Below, piece by piece: positions 1 through 8,268 of a stretch of DNA of 64,000 nt; the first letter of the stretch is position 1, and every line of letters begins with the position of its first letter. The position numbers and the translations under genes were made by a program. The notes below the pieces were generated by a model. The model saw only the letters and a program-made list of their open reading frames with translations. It had not been told where the DNA came from and made no database searches. The DNA is from DATFDN01 sp963830565 (GTDB lineage: Bacteria; Pseudomonadota; Alphaproteobacteria; Acetobacterales; Acetobacteraceae): the NCBI GenBank assembly GCA_963830565.1, contig CAWHMO010000018.1, positions 1 through 64,000 on the forward strand, read 5' to 3'.

Positions 1-1239
1 CGCATGAAATCTGACGGGCGCACCGTGCTGATGCTGGCGGTGTAGCGTGATGCGCTTCCAAGTGGAGGCGCGCGATGATCGAGGGCCTGATCGAGCAGTT
101 CGCGACGCTGGACGACCCGCGCTGCGCGGGCAGGATCGAACACCGGCTGGTGGACGTGCTGGTGATCGCGGTCTGCGCCGTGGTGGCCGAGGCGGAGACG
201 TTTGAGGACATCGCGCTCTACGGCCGTTGCAAGGAGGGGTGGCTGCGGAGCTTTCTGGCGCTGCCCGGCGGCATCCCCTCGCACGACACGTTTCGCCGCG
301 TGCTCATGCTGATCGACCCCGATGCGTTCGAACGATGCTTCCTGGCCTGGGTGCGGAATGCATTCCCTCCTGATGACGGCAGCGATGCCGGCGCGACCGC
401 CAGGCCGGAGCAGATCGCCGTGGACGGCAAGACGGTCCGCCACTCCTTTGACCGCCGCCGCGGCCGCTCGCCCTTGCACCTGGTCAGCGCCTACGCGACC
501 GGGCGCGGGCTCGTGCTAGCCCAGCGCGCGGTGGACCACACGGGCGGCGAACCCTCGGCCCTGCCGGCGCTACTGGACGGGCTGCATCTCGACGGCTGCC
601 TGGTCAGCCTGGACGCGCTCTCGTGCCGGCGCGAGGTGGCCCGCCACATCGTCTCGCGCGGGGCCGATTACCTGCTGACCCTCAAGGCCAACCAGGGCAA
701 GGTCCACGACGAGGTCCGCGCCTGGTTCGCCGCACACGCCTTCAACCGCGGCGCTGACCTGCGGCCCTGCCACGACGCGTTCGACGACACGCACGGCCGC
801 CTCGTGCGCCGGCGCGTGTTCGCCTGCAACGCGAGCGGCTTCCCACGCTGCGGGACTGGCCGGGACTGGCCGCGGTGCTCGCGACCGAGACCATCCGCGG
901 AGTGAACGGCACCGGCGTGGTCACGGCTGAGGTCCGCCACTACCTCAGCAGTTCGACCGCGCCGCCCGCGGTGCTGGCCCAGGCGATCCGGAGTCACTGG
1001 GCCATCGAGAACGGGCAGCATTCGGTGCTCGATGTCACCTTCGGCGAGGACCACAGCCGCGTGCGCGAGCAGACCGCCGCGCGCAACCTCGCCATCCTGC
1101 GTCGCATCGCGCTCGATCTGCTGCGTGCCGACACCTCGCTCAGGGCCAGCCTCAAGGGCAAGCGCAAGACCGCCGCTTGGGACGACGCCTACATGGCCCG
1201 GCTGCTCAGAGAGTAAGTGGTCTCGTGCGTTTGCCCTGG
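1..1239 (+). mobile_element. ISAs1-family insertion sequence, nearly complete
   Basis: The right terminus reads GCGTTTGCCCTG at 1228-1239. The left terminus, reconstructed from the inverted copy at 2531-2893, would be its complement (CAGGGCAAACGC), so about 9 bases of the left inverted repeat lie before position 1. The element holds a single transposase gene. It ends inside a serine resolvase gene, whose first codons it has removed. The target duplication cannot be checked because the left flank is outside the window. Confidence 0.8.
75..1216 (+). pseudogene. ISAs1-family DDE transposase, one frameshift
   Basis: DDE transposase of the ISAs1/H-repeat type. The N-terminal half (75 to about 840) carries the family-typical start MIEGLIEQFATLDDPR and a segment IAVDGKTVRHSFD with the first catalytic Asp. 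Reading then moves to another frame around 838-842, where PTLRDWPGLAAVLATETIRG continues through the conserved RSHWAIENGQHSVLDVTFGEDHSR block and ends at 1216. One missing base explains the shift. The corrected protein is 380 residues, the normal family length, so this is either a recent inactivation or a base-call error. The ATG at 75 lies in the same place in the inverted copy. Confidence 0.85.
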
Positions 1240-1718
1240 CGGCGACAGGGTGCGTGAAGGTGTTCGCGGATTGCGCCTCGGGCGCGCGCGCCGACCGTGC
1301 CGGATTGCGCGCGGCGCTCGACTACGTGCGCGACGGCGACGTGCTGATCGTCTGGAAACTCGACCGTCTCGGCCGCTCGCTGCCGCATCTGATCGAAACC
1401 GTGACCGCGCTGGAGAAACGCGGCGTCGGGTTCCGCTCCATCACCGAGGCAATCGACACGACGACATCAGGTGGACGCCTGGTCTTTCACCTGTTCGGTG
1501 CCCTGGGCCAGTTCGAGCGCGACCTGATCCAGGAGTGTACCCGTGCCGGCCTTGCCGCGGCGGCGGCACGCGGCCGGAAGGGTGGGCGCAAGCCCGTTGT
1601 CACCGGCGAGAAGCTCCAGCGCGCCCGCGCCATGACCGCCAAGGGCCTAACGGTGCGCGAGGCCGCCATGCGGCTCAAAATCGGCAAAACGGCCCTCTAC
1701 AGCGCATTACGCGGCTGA
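1240..1718 (+). pseudogene. Serine resolvase/invertase, N-terminus removed by ISAs1
   Basis: The reading frame from the IS terminus encodes the resolvase core without its N-terminal catalytic serine segment: FADCASGARADRAGLRAALDY, WKLDRLGRSLPHLIETV, then GQFERDLIQECTRAGLAAA and a C-terminal helix-turn-helix (TVREAAMRLKIGKTALYSAL). About 38 residues of a typical Tn3-type resolvase, including the nucleophilic Ser, are missing because the ISAs1 right end lies exactly at the break. No start codon of its own is evident. It probably belonged to an older transposon that later received the IS. Confidence 0.8.
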
Positions 1719-1767
1719 CCGAACCACTGTCGCGACCAGCAGCGTTCGCATATGTTCGCTCTTAGCG

Positions 1768-2530
1768 TTGTTCAGCGAACAACCGACGCTCTGCCCTCAA
1801 ATCGACGATCTGGCGCTGGCAGGAGCGCTATATGCATCACGGGGCCGAGGGGCTGTTCCGGGACGCGCCGCGCGGCCGTGCCTTCGCGGCCGCCTCGCCC
1901 GAGCAGGTAGCGGGTGTGGTCGGACGCACCCTTCGCGAAACCCCGCCTGCTGCGACGCACTGGACGCTGCGCTCGATGGCGAAGGCGAGCGGGCTGGCGC
2001 CCTCCACGGTCCACCGCATCTGGCGCGAGCACGGACTGAAGCCGCATCGGGTGGAGACCTTCAAGCTTTCCAACGACCCGCGGTTCGTCGAGAAGGTCCG
2101 CACCATCGTCGGCCTCTACGTCAACCCGCCCAAGCATGCGCTCGCGCTCTCGGTGGACGAGAAGAGCCAGATCCAGGCGCTCGATCGCACCCAGCCCGGG
2201 CTGCCGATAAGCGCGGGCGGGGTGCGACGATGACCCATGATTACAAGCGCCACGGCACCACGACGCTATTCGCTGCCCTCGACGTGAAGGCAGGCACGGT
2301 CATCAGCCAATGCATGCTGCGCCACCGCGCCGCCGAATTTGTCCGTTTCCTGCGGCTGATCGACAAGCAGACCCCGGCCGAGCTCGATCTGCATCTGATC
2401 CTCGACACCTACGCCGCCCACAAGACCGCAGTCGTGAAGCGTGGCTGGCGCATCACCCGCGCTTCCACGTCCATTTCACCCCAACCTCGGCCTCCTGGAT
2501 CAACGCCGTCGAGGGCCTGTTCGCCACCCT
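1768..2530 (+). pseudogene. IS630-family transposase, frameshifted and truncated
   Basis: Three reading frames each carry a part of an IS630 transposase. The first has the DNA-binding part (IWRWQERYMHHGAEGLFRDAPRG, then STVHRIWREHGLKPHRVETF and ALSVDEKSQIQALDRTQPGLP, with the first catalytic Asp in VDEKSQ). A second, from about 2230, has MTHDYKRHGTTTLFAALD and LILDTYAAHKT. A third, from about 2455, has HFTPTSASWINAVEGLFATL with the last catalytic residues. It stops at 2530, where the inverted ISAs1 fragment begins, so the C-terminus is lost. At least two frameshifts plus truncation make it inactive. Confidence 0.8.
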
Positions 2531-2893
2531 GCACCCAGGCCAGGAAGCATCGTTCGAACGCATCGGGGTCGATCAGCATGAGCACGCGGCGAAACGTGTC
2601 GTGCGAGGGGATGCCGCCGGGCAGCGCCAGAAAGCTCCGCAGCCACCCCTCCTTGCAACGGCCGTAGAGCGCGATGTCCTCAAACGTCTCCGCCTCGGCC
2701 ACCACGGCGCAGACCGCGATCACCAGCACGTCCACCAGCCGGTGTTCGATCCTGCCCGCGCAGCGCGGGTCGTCCAGCGTCGCGAACTGCTCGATCAGGC
2801 CCTCGATCATGGCGCGCCTCCACTTGGAAGCGCATCACGCTACACCGCCAGCATCAGCACGGTGCGCCCGTCAGATTTCATGCGTTTGCCCTG
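2531..2893 (-). mobile_element. Truncated inverted copy of the ISAs1 element
   Basis: Bases 2531-2884 are the inverted repeat of 1-354 (position 1 pairs with 2884), identical over nearly all of the length as far as read by eye. The fragment includes the left terminal repeat (ending CGTTTGCCCTG at 2893) and the first 92 codons of the transposase, starting at 2810 on the minus strand. The other 880 or so bases of the IS are missing and the break abuts the IS630 remnant. With the copy at 1-1239 it forms a composite-transposon-like frame around the resolvase and IS630 remnants. Confidence 0.85.
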
Positions 2894-3051
2894 GGCATGA
2901 GCTGATCGCCGCCCTTGCCGATCTGGCTGCGCACCTCCTGGAAGCCGACCTCGTGGCCGAAGTCGCGGAACGCCTCCTGCCAAGCCTCGGCATGGAGATC
3001 GACGGAATCGACCAGAGTGCCGTCCACATCGAAGATGACAGCTTTCGACAA
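2894..3051 (-). pseudogene. HAD-superfamily hydrolase, N-terminal stub cut by ISAs1
   Basis: From a TTG at 3051, with GGAG about 10 bases upstream, the minus strand encodes SKAVIFDVDGTLVDSVDLHA, then EAWQEAFRDFGHEVGF and SQIGKGGDQLMP, running straight into the ISAs1 terminus at 2893. DVDGT is HAD motif I with both catalytic Asp residues. The arrangement matches phosphoglycolate-phosphatase/beta-phosphoglucomutase-like hydrolases of about 220 residues, of which only about 52 remain. The rest of the gene, if it survives, should lie left of the window beyond the first IS copy. Confidence 0.7.
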
Positions 3052-3190
3052 GATATCTGCTCCGTCCGGTGTCTCCCTTACGCCCGGTTTGCCGAGGCGT
3101 TCCGCTCCGCTCCTGTCACCGAGTTGGGAGGGCCTGTCCCTGGACCGCAGGGCGGCTCAGACTGCCGGCGGTCGGGAAAGAGGTCATGCG

Positions 3191-3301
3191 ATGCGGTTCG
3201 CGGCGATCGGGCTGGACCACCGCCACATCTACGACCTGACGCAGGGGCTAATCGAGGCGCACGCGCGTGCGGCGCGCTTCGCGCCGACGATACGCGCATG
3301 A
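3191..3301 (+). pseudogene. Gfo/Idh/MocA-type oxidoreductase, N-terminal stub
   Basis: A 36-codon frame starts with MRFAAIGLDHRHIYDLTQGL, the typical N-terminal strand and dinucleotide-fold start of a subgroup of Gfo/Idh/MocA dehydrogenases (the LDHRHIY signature is known from that family). It ends at a TGA that overlaps the ATG of chrA in the form ATGA. Family members are about 350 residues, so a deletion has joined the stub to chrA. It may now act only as a leader that couples translation to chrA. The family call rests on a short match. Confidence 0.5.
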
Positions 3302-4500
3302 GGGAGGCAAATGCGCCGGCGCGCGGCGGCGCGGGCGAGGTGTTGCGGGTGACGCTCGGGCTGGGGCTCACCTCCTTCGGTGGGCCGATCGCGCATCTGG
3401 GCTACTTCGAGCGCGCCTACGTGCGCGAGCGGCACTGGCTTTCGGCGGAGGAATACGCTGGCCTTGTCGCGCTCTGCCAGATGCTGCCCGGCCCGGCGAG
3501 CAGCCAGACCGGGTTCCTGGTGGGGCTGCGCCGAGCCGGGCCGTGGGGGGCGATCGCCGCCTGGGTCGGCTTCACGCTGCCGTCCGCGATCCTGATGTTC
3601 GCGTTCGGGCTGGCCGCGCCGCGCATGCAGGGATCGACGCTGGACGCCATCCTGCATGGCCTCAAGCTCGTCGCGGTCGCCGTCGTGGCCCAGGCGGTCT
3701 GGAGCATGGCGCGCAAGCTGTGCCCCGACCGGGCCCGCGCCGCGCTGGCGCTGATCGCCGCCGCGCTGCTGCTCGTCACCGGCGGCCCCGGCGTGCAGAT
3801 CCTGGCGCTGACGATCGGCGCGGCGGGAGGCGCGCTTCTCTGCGGAGATTTTGCCGCTGCCCCGGCGCTGCCGGCCATGCCGGTCGGCCCACGGGCGGGT
3901 GGCGTGGCGTTGGTGGTCTTTGTCGCGCTCCTGATCGGGCTTCCGCTTGCGGGACGCGCCGCGCCGCACTCGCTGCTCGCGCTGGCCGGCGTATTCTACA
4001 AGGCGGGCGCCTTGGTGTTCGGCGGCGGGCATGTGGTGCTGCCGCTGCTGCGCGCGGCCCTGGTGCCGGGATGGCTGTCCGACAACGCCTTCCTGGCCGG
4101 CTATGGGGTCGCGCAAGCCGTGCCGGGGCCGCTCTTCACCTTTTCCGCCTATCTCGGCGCGGTCATGGCCCCGGCCGGGTCGGCTTTGCTGTGGTCGGCG
4201 GTCGCGTTGGTGTTCATGTTCCTGCCCGGCATCCTGGTGGTGCTGGCGGGACTGCCGCTGTGGACGTGGCTGGCGCGGCATCCGGCCGCGCGGGGCGGCC
4301 TGGCCGGAATCAACGCCGCCGTGGTCGGGGTGTTGGGCGCAGCCCTGTACGATCCGATCTGGATCAGCGCCGTGCGCGGCGGGGCGGATGTGGCGATCGC
4401 GCTCACCGGTTTCCTGCTGCTGGAAATCTGGCGCGTGCCGCCGCTCGGGGTCGTGGTGTTTTGCGTCTGCGCGGCGTTGCTGGCTTCGGCGGTCGCGTAG
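3298..4500 (+). CDS. chrA: Chromate transporter, ChrA family
   Basis: A 400-residue inner-membrane protein with two homologous halves, as in long-chain ChrA (CHR family), which exports chromate using the proton motive force. The N-terminal half has LGLTSFGGPIAHLGYF followed by LVALCQMLPGPASSQTGFLVG. The second half repeats the pattern as ALVFGGGHVVLPLL and GVAQAVPGPLFTFSAYLG. Roughly ten hydrophobic segments can be seen. The ATG at 3298 overlaps the stop of the preceding oxidoreductase stub. The next gene starts 21 bp downstream and may be co-transcribed. No regulator (chrB) is next to it. Confidence 0.9.
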   Translation: MREANAPARGGAGEVLRVTLGLGLTSFGGPIAHLGYFERAYVRERHWLSAEEYAGLVALCQMLPGPASSQTGFLVGLRRAGPWGAIAAWVGFTLPSAILMFAFGLAAPRMQGSTLDAILHGLKLVAVAVVAQAVWSMARKLCPDRARAALALIAAALLLVTGGPGVQILALTIGAAGGALLCGDFAAAPALPAMPVGPRAGGVALVVFVALLIGLPLAGRAAPHSLLALAGVFYKAGALVFGGGHVVLPLLRAALVPGWLSDNAFLAGYGVAQAVPGPLFTFSAYLGAVMAPAGSALLWSAVALVFMFLPGILVVLAGLPLWTWLARHPAARGGLAGINAAVVGVLGAALYDPIWISAVRGGADVAIALTGFLLLEIWRVPPLGVVVFCVCAALLASAVA

Positions 4501-4521
4501 CGAACGAGGGAGGGAGGATAC

Positions 4522-5328
4522 ATGGCACCGACACAGGACAGTCGGATGGAAGGCAAGGTGGCGATCGTGACGGGGGCGGGCTCGCGCGCCGACGGCATCG
4601 GCAACGGGCGGGCCAGTTCGGTGCTGCTGGCCCGGCATGGCGCCAAGGTCGCGCTGGTGGACGAGAACCCGGACTGGGTCGCCCGCACCCAGGCGATGAT
4701 CGAGGCGGAGAGCGGGGTCAGCCATGTCGTGTCGGCTGACGTGACCGTCCCCGAGGACTGCGCCCGCATCGTGCGCGAGACGGTCCGCCTATGGGGCCGG
4801 CTCGACGTGCTGGTGAACAATGTCGGCATCGCCGGCCCGCCCGGCACGGCGGTCGATGTCGATCTCGAGGCCTGGGACCGGGCGCTGCGCGTCAACGTCA
4901 CATCGATGATGCTGACGGCCAGGTTTGCGATCCCGGAGATGGCCCGCAACGGCGGGGCGATCATCAACATCGCCTCCTATGCCGGGCTGTTCGGCGGGCA
5001 TCCGAGCCTGCTCTACCCGACCTCGAAGGGCGCGGTGGTGAACATGACCCGCGCGATGGCGGCGCACCATGCGTCCCAGGGCATCCGGGTGAACGCGGTG
5101 GCGCCCGGCATGGTCTATACGCCGATGGTCCATGCCGGCGGAATGAGCGAGGAGACGCGCGCGGCGCGGCGCAACCGCTCCCTGCTCAAGACCGAGGGGA
5201 GCGGGTGGGATGTCGGCAATGCGGTGCTGTATCTGGCGAGCGAGGAGGCGCGCTGGGTCACGGGGATCGTGCTGCCGGTGGACGCGGGCGCCTCGGCCGC
5301 CCCGTCGGCTTATCCGGCGCGGCAATAA
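4522..5328 (+). CDS. Short-chain dehydrogenase/reductase (SDR)
   Basis: A 268-residue classical SDR. The Rossmann cofactor motif appears as TGAGSRADGIGNG near residues 17-29, the structural NNVG motif near 95, the catalytic Ser in NIASYAG near 150 and the YxxxK pair in YPTSKG near 165. The substrate cannot be deduced: homologues include 3-oxoacyl-ACP reductase-like and sugar or alcohol dehydrogenases. It starts at an ATG preceded by GGGAGG. It follows chrA closely and probably shares its transcript, although no functional link is obvious. Confidence 0.88.
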   Translation: MAPTQDSRMEGKVAIVTGAGSRADGIGNGRASSVLLARHGAKVALVDENPDWVARTQAMIEAESGVSHVVSADVTVPEDCARIVRETVRLWGRLDVLVNNVGIAGPPGTAVDVDLEAWDRALRVNVTSMMLTARFAIPEMARNGGAIINIASYAGLFGGHPSLLYPTSKGAVVNMTRAMAAHHASQGIRVNAVAPGMVYTPMVHAGGMSEETRAARRNRSLLKTEGSGWDVGNAVLYLASEEARWVTGIVLPVDAGASAAPSAYPARQ

Positions 5329-5659
5329 CCGCGCCGGCCCTTACCCCGACGCTCTCCCAGAGAGCTACGGAGTCACACATCTTGGCGCAGCGCCCAGCCG
5401 GCCCTGATGGCGACAAGGCGGTGCTGACGATTGATCTCGAGCGCCGGCATCAACCAGGCAGAGGTGCTGCCAATTCAATAATGGCGCAAACAATGCAGCC
5501 TTGTTCATCAAGCGATGAGCTCGTTTTACTTGCCGCTAATCTCGAAGCGGCCGCCCTGCTGTAACGGGATAGTGTAGGTTCTGTGTCGCCTAGCCTGTTA
5601 AGACTCCGTATGTCAAAATGAGCCGTCGCATGCGGGTCTTTGATGTAGGAGATAGAGAG
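5329..5659. other. Intergenic region with part of an interspersed repeat
   Basis: No convincing gene is seen here. Positions 5338-5357 (CCTTACCCCGACGCTCTCCC) resemble the complement of the repeat at 6463-6502, so the same dispersed repeat appears twice around the small repeat-protein gene. The last bases contain the ribosome-binding site AGGAGATAGAG of the following gene. Confidence 0.5.
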
Positions 5660-6061
5660 ATGAGTTCAACAATGGCGAAGACGTCTCGGCTGAGCCTGGC
5701 ACTGCCGATTGCCTGCCTAGGCTTGGCGTTCGGGTCTGCCGGCTCGACGTACGCGCAGCAAGCCCCTAGCACCAGCGGGTGCGCTTCCGGTCCCACTTAC
5801 CAGGCCCAGAAGACGCAAGGCCTCCCGCCGTCAGTGCGCGATCGGGCGCAGCAGGCCGATCAGGAGCAGGCATCCGGTCCCACCTACCAGGCCCAGAAGA
5901 CGCAAGGCCTCCCGCCATCGGTGCGTGATCGGGCGCAGCAGGCCGATCAGGAGCAGGCATCCGGTCCCACCTACCAGGCCCAGAAGACGCAAGGCCTCCC
6001 GCCATCGGTGCGTGATCGGGCGCAGCAGGCTACGGCCGGCGTGAACCCTCCCTGCGGCTAA
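5660..6061 (+). CDS. Small secreted protein with three tandem 29-residue repeats
   Basis: A 133-residue product from the ATG at 5660, chosen because AGGAGATAGAG lies just upstream. An N-terminal signal peptide ends near GSTYAQQ (residues about 1-33). The mature part is almost entirely three copies of a hydrophilic unit beginning SGPTYQAQKTQGLPP and continuing SVRDRAQQADQEQA. The third copy is cut short and replaced by TAGVNPPCG. Two cysteines flank the repeat block and could form a disulfide. I do not recognise the family. Product and role are unknown, probably periplasmic or secreted. Confidence 0.6.
   Translation: MSSTMAKTSRLSLALPIACLGLAFGSAGSTYAQQAPSTSGCASGPTYQAQKTQGLPPSVRDRAQQADQEQASGPTYQAQKTQGLPPSVRDRAQQADQEQASGPTYQAQKTQGLPPSVRDRAQQATAGVNPPCG
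5786..6029 (+). repeat. 87-bp tandem repeat, 2.8 copies, inside the secreted-protein gene
   Basis: Units start with TCCGGTCCCAC at 5786, 5873 and 5960, an exact 87-bp period that keeps the reading frame. The copies differ at only a few positions; the last two are the most alike, which suggests recent duplication. Copy number is likely to vary between strains. Confidence 0.9.
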
Positions 6062-6138
6062 GTGCGCATCCGGCAAGTTAGTCATGACTTCCCGGGCGTG
6101 GCGCATTGAGGCAGCAGCTGGTTCTGCCTGGGTCTGGC

Positions 6139-6384
6139 GATGACGATTCGGGTGCGCTGGGCCGAGGAGCGCTGCATCGAGTGGCACAACATCGCGCCCG
6201 GCCACCGGTGCAGAACGGCGAGCTTCCCGACGGGTGCCTGAACGAGCACGTGTTTGGATCGCTGGCGGAAGCGCGGCGCATCGTCGAGGCGTGGCGGCAG
6301 GACTACAACGCGGTGCGCCCGCACACGAGCCTCGGCGGGCTGAGCCCGGCCGAGTTCGCGGCCAGAAGCACCAGACAGGAAGGG
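6139..6384 (+). pseudogene. IS3-family transposase (orfB) C-terminal remnant
   Basis: One frame has VRWAEERCIEWHNIAPG and another has CLNEHVFGSLAEARRIVEAW, then RQDYNAVRPHTSLGGLSPAEF. Together these are the C-terminal part of the rve-type transposase of IS3 elements (IS407/IS51-like). The usual segment between them (QNGFIESFNGR) is degraded and contains a frameshift. No IS ends are visible, so this is an old fragment. Confidence 0.75.
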
Positions 6385-6462
6385 GTGGGAGAGCGGGGCA
6401 TCGCGCGAGGGCAACCGGAGAAGGACCACCGTTGCCGTGTGGGCGAGGTCAGTGCGTACAGC

Positions 6463-6502
6463 GCCCCCTCTCCCACTTTGCGGGAGAGGGTCGGGGTGAG
6501 GA
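6463..6502. repeat. Palindromic interspersed repeat
   Basis: CCCCTCTCCCACTTTGCGGG followed by AGAGGGTCGGGGTGAGG forms an imperfect hairpin (CCTCTCCC against GGGAGAGG). This CCCTCACCCC...CCTCTCCC pattern is a well-known dispersed intergenic repeat in proteobacteria. A related partial copy is at 5338-5357. It lies just beyond the 3' end of the lipoprotein gene on the minus strand and could act as its terminator. Confidence 0.6.
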
Positions 6503-6509
6503 CGCCCGC

Positions 6510-6704
6510 TCAGGGCGCCCGTGCCCGCACGACCGCCTCGGACTGTGCGCGGGCGTGGTTCATGCCTTGCGCGATCGCCTCGACATCGAGCTGCACCTGC
6601 CGGCGCTCCCAGGCGGCACTCTCGTCCGGCGCATCCGGGCGGTTCATCGTGGAGGCGCAACTCGCCAAGCCGAATAGGGCTAGAAAAATCGAGATGATTC
6701 TCAT
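6510..6704 (-). CDS. Small putative lipoprotein
   Basis: A 64-residue protein starting MRIISIFLALFGLASCASTM. A positively charged residue, a hydrophobic stretch and the lipobox LASC (Cys16) indicate signal peptidase II processing and lipid anchoring. The mature part is short, charged and helical (WERRQVQLDVEAIAQGMNHA). I cannot assign a family. A GGAC-like ribosome site precedes the ATG. It is isolated on the minus strand between an IS3 remnant and the dehydrogenase operon. Confidence 0.55.
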   Translation of the reverse strand: MRIISIFLALFGLASCASTMNRPDAPDESAAWERRQVQLDVEAIAQGMNHARAQSEAVVRARAP

Positions 6705-6889
6705 GGCGTCCGGCTCGGGTCACACTTCACTGGGAACAATCCTACGGATAGCACCGCGCCGCGCCAAGCATCATCAGCCAGTCCAGGGGGCCCTCCCTGG
6801 ACCTGCGGCGCTACCCAGCGGTAGGATGGCTCAACCCGCTCGCGGGAGAGTGAAACGACGCGCGAGGGCGCGCGCAGCCAGGAGCGAAC

Positions 6890-7762
6890 ATGCCCAGCCT
6901 CAACTATGCCTCGCCGACGACGGTCAATGAGGCCGTCGCCCTGCTGGCCGGGGCGTCCGGTCTTGCCAAGGTACTGTCCGGCGGCACCGATCTGTTGGTC
7001 CAGCTCCGTTCGGGCCGCGTGAAGCCGGAGCTGATCGTCGATACCAAGCGCCTGCCCGGCATCATCGGCATCCGCGAGGAGAACGGCGGCTTCGTCATCG
7101 GCGCCGCGACCCCCGGCGCCGTGCTGGAGGCCCATGAGGGGCTGAAGCGCGCCTATCCGGGCGTGGTCGAAGCGGTGGACCTGATCGGCTCGCAGCAGAT
7201 CCAGGGCCGCGCCTCGCTGGCCGGCAATCTCTGCAACGCCTCGCCCGCGGCCGACAGCGTGCCGGCGATGATCGCCGCCGGCGCGATCGCGGTGGTGGTC
7301 GGCCCGGATGGACGGCGGGACGTACCGGTCGAGCAGATCCCGACCGGGCCGGGCCGCACCTCGCTTGCCAAGGGCGAATTCGTCCTGGAATTCCGCCTAC
7401 CCTCGCGTCCTGCCCGCGCATCCGATGCCTATCTTCGCTTCATCCCGCGCACCGAGATGGACATTGCCGTGGTGGGCTGCGGGGTGAGCGTGACGCTGAA
7501 CGCGCAGGGCATCTGCGCCGCCGCGCGGGTCAGTCTGGGCGCCGTCGCGCCCGTGCCGCTGCTGGTCTCCGCCGCGTCCGATGCGCTGATCAGATCGCGC
7601 CTGGACGACGCGGCTCTGGCCAAGCTGGACGCGGCGGCACAGGCCGCATGCCGGCCGATCACCGACAAGCGCGGCACCATCGAGTATCGCACCAAGGTCG
7701 CGGGCGTGCTGGCCCGGCGCACCGCCGCCATCGCATTCGAGCGCGCCCGACAGCGCGGGTAA
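6890..7762 (+). CDS. FAD-binding subunit of a xanthine-dehydrogenase-family enzyme (CoxM type)
   Basis: A 290-residue medium subunit of a molybdenum hydroxylase. It carries FAD and passes electrons between the iron-sulfur subunit and the acceptor. Visible family features are the N-terminal ASPTTVNEAVALLA, the FAD-binding stretch LSGGTDLLVQLRSG near residues 33-46, the second FAD motif GSQQIQGRASLAGNLCNASPAAD near 99-121, and TEMDIAVVGCGVSV in the C-terminal domain. AGGAG precedes the ATG. The iron-sulfur and catalytic subunits follow at once, giving the usual M-S-L operon. The substrate (CO, aldehyde, purine or N-heterocycle) cannot be told from this subunit. Confidence 0.9.
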   Translation: MPSLNYASPTTVNEAVALLAGASGLAKVLSGGTDLLVQLRSGRVKPELIVDTKRLPGIIGIREENGGFVIGAATPGAVLEAHEGLKRAYPGVVEAVDLIGSQQIQGRASLAGNLCNASPAADSVPAMIAAGAIAVVVGPDGRRDVPVEQIPTGPGRTSLAKGEFVLEFRLPSRPARASDAYLRFIPRTEMDIAVVGCGVSVTLNAQGICAAARVSLGAVAPVPLLVSAASDALIRSRLDDAALAKLDAAAQAACRPITDKRGTIEYRTKVAGVLARRTAAIAFERARQRG

Positions 7763-7779
7763 GGACATCAAAGGACATC

Positions 7780-8268
7780 ATGAGCAAGCATCACGTCACC
7801 ACGACGATCAACGGCGAGCCTGTCGAGTTCCTGTGCGAGACGCAGGAGACGATGCTCGACGTGTTGCGCAACACGCTGAACCTGACCGGCAGCAAGGAAG
7901 GCTGCGCCTCGGGCGATTGCGGCGCGTGCAGCGTCATCTGCGACGGCAAGCTGGTCTGCTCCTGCCTGATGCTCGGCGTTGAAGCCGAGGGGCGCGCGAT
8001 CACCACCGTGGAAGGCGTCGCCAATGGCGACGAGCTGCACCCGGTGCAGCGCAAGTTCCTCGAGCACGCGGCCTTGCAATGCGGGTTCTGCACCCCCGGC
8101 CTGATCGTCGCCTCCAAGGCGCTGCTGGACGAGAACCCGAACCCGACCGAGGAAGAGGCCCGCTACTGGCTCGCCGGCAATCTCTGCCGCTGCACGGGCT
8201 ATGACAAGATCCTGGCGGCCGTGTTGGATGCCGCCGCCGAAATGCGCGGGGAGACGAGGGCAGCATGA
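7780..8268 (+). CDS. 2Fe-2S subunit of a xanthine-dehydrogenase-family enzyme (CoxS type)
   Basis: A 162-residue small subunit with two [2Fe-2S] clusters. The plant-ferredoxin cluster uses GCASGDCGACSV near residues 44-55 with a further Cys in CSCLML. The C-terminal helical cluster uses CGFCTPG near 104-110 and NLCRCTGYDKI near 136-146. It relays electrons from the molybdopterin subunit to the FAD subunit. AAAGGA lies before the ATG at 7780. Its stop overlaps the start of the large-subunit gene by 4 bases, so translation is coupled. Confidence 0.93.
   Translation: MSKHHVTTTINGEPVEFLCETQETMLDVLRNTLNLTGSKEGCASGDCGACSVICDGKLVCSCLMLGVEAEGRAITTVEGVANGDELHPVQRKFLEHAALQCGFCTPGLIVASKALLDENPNPTEEEARYWLAGNLCRCTGYDKILAAVLDAAAEMRGETRAA

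Noticed and set aside
3229..4725. Long minus-strand frame over chrA
   Set aside because: Shadow of chrA: composition rich in Arg, His, Gln and Pro, while chrA has clear membrane segments and motifs.
5917..6061. Tandem repeats possibly a CRISPR-like array
   Set aside because: The repeats are directly adjacent, keep the reading frame and have no variable spacers; they encode repeated peptide units.
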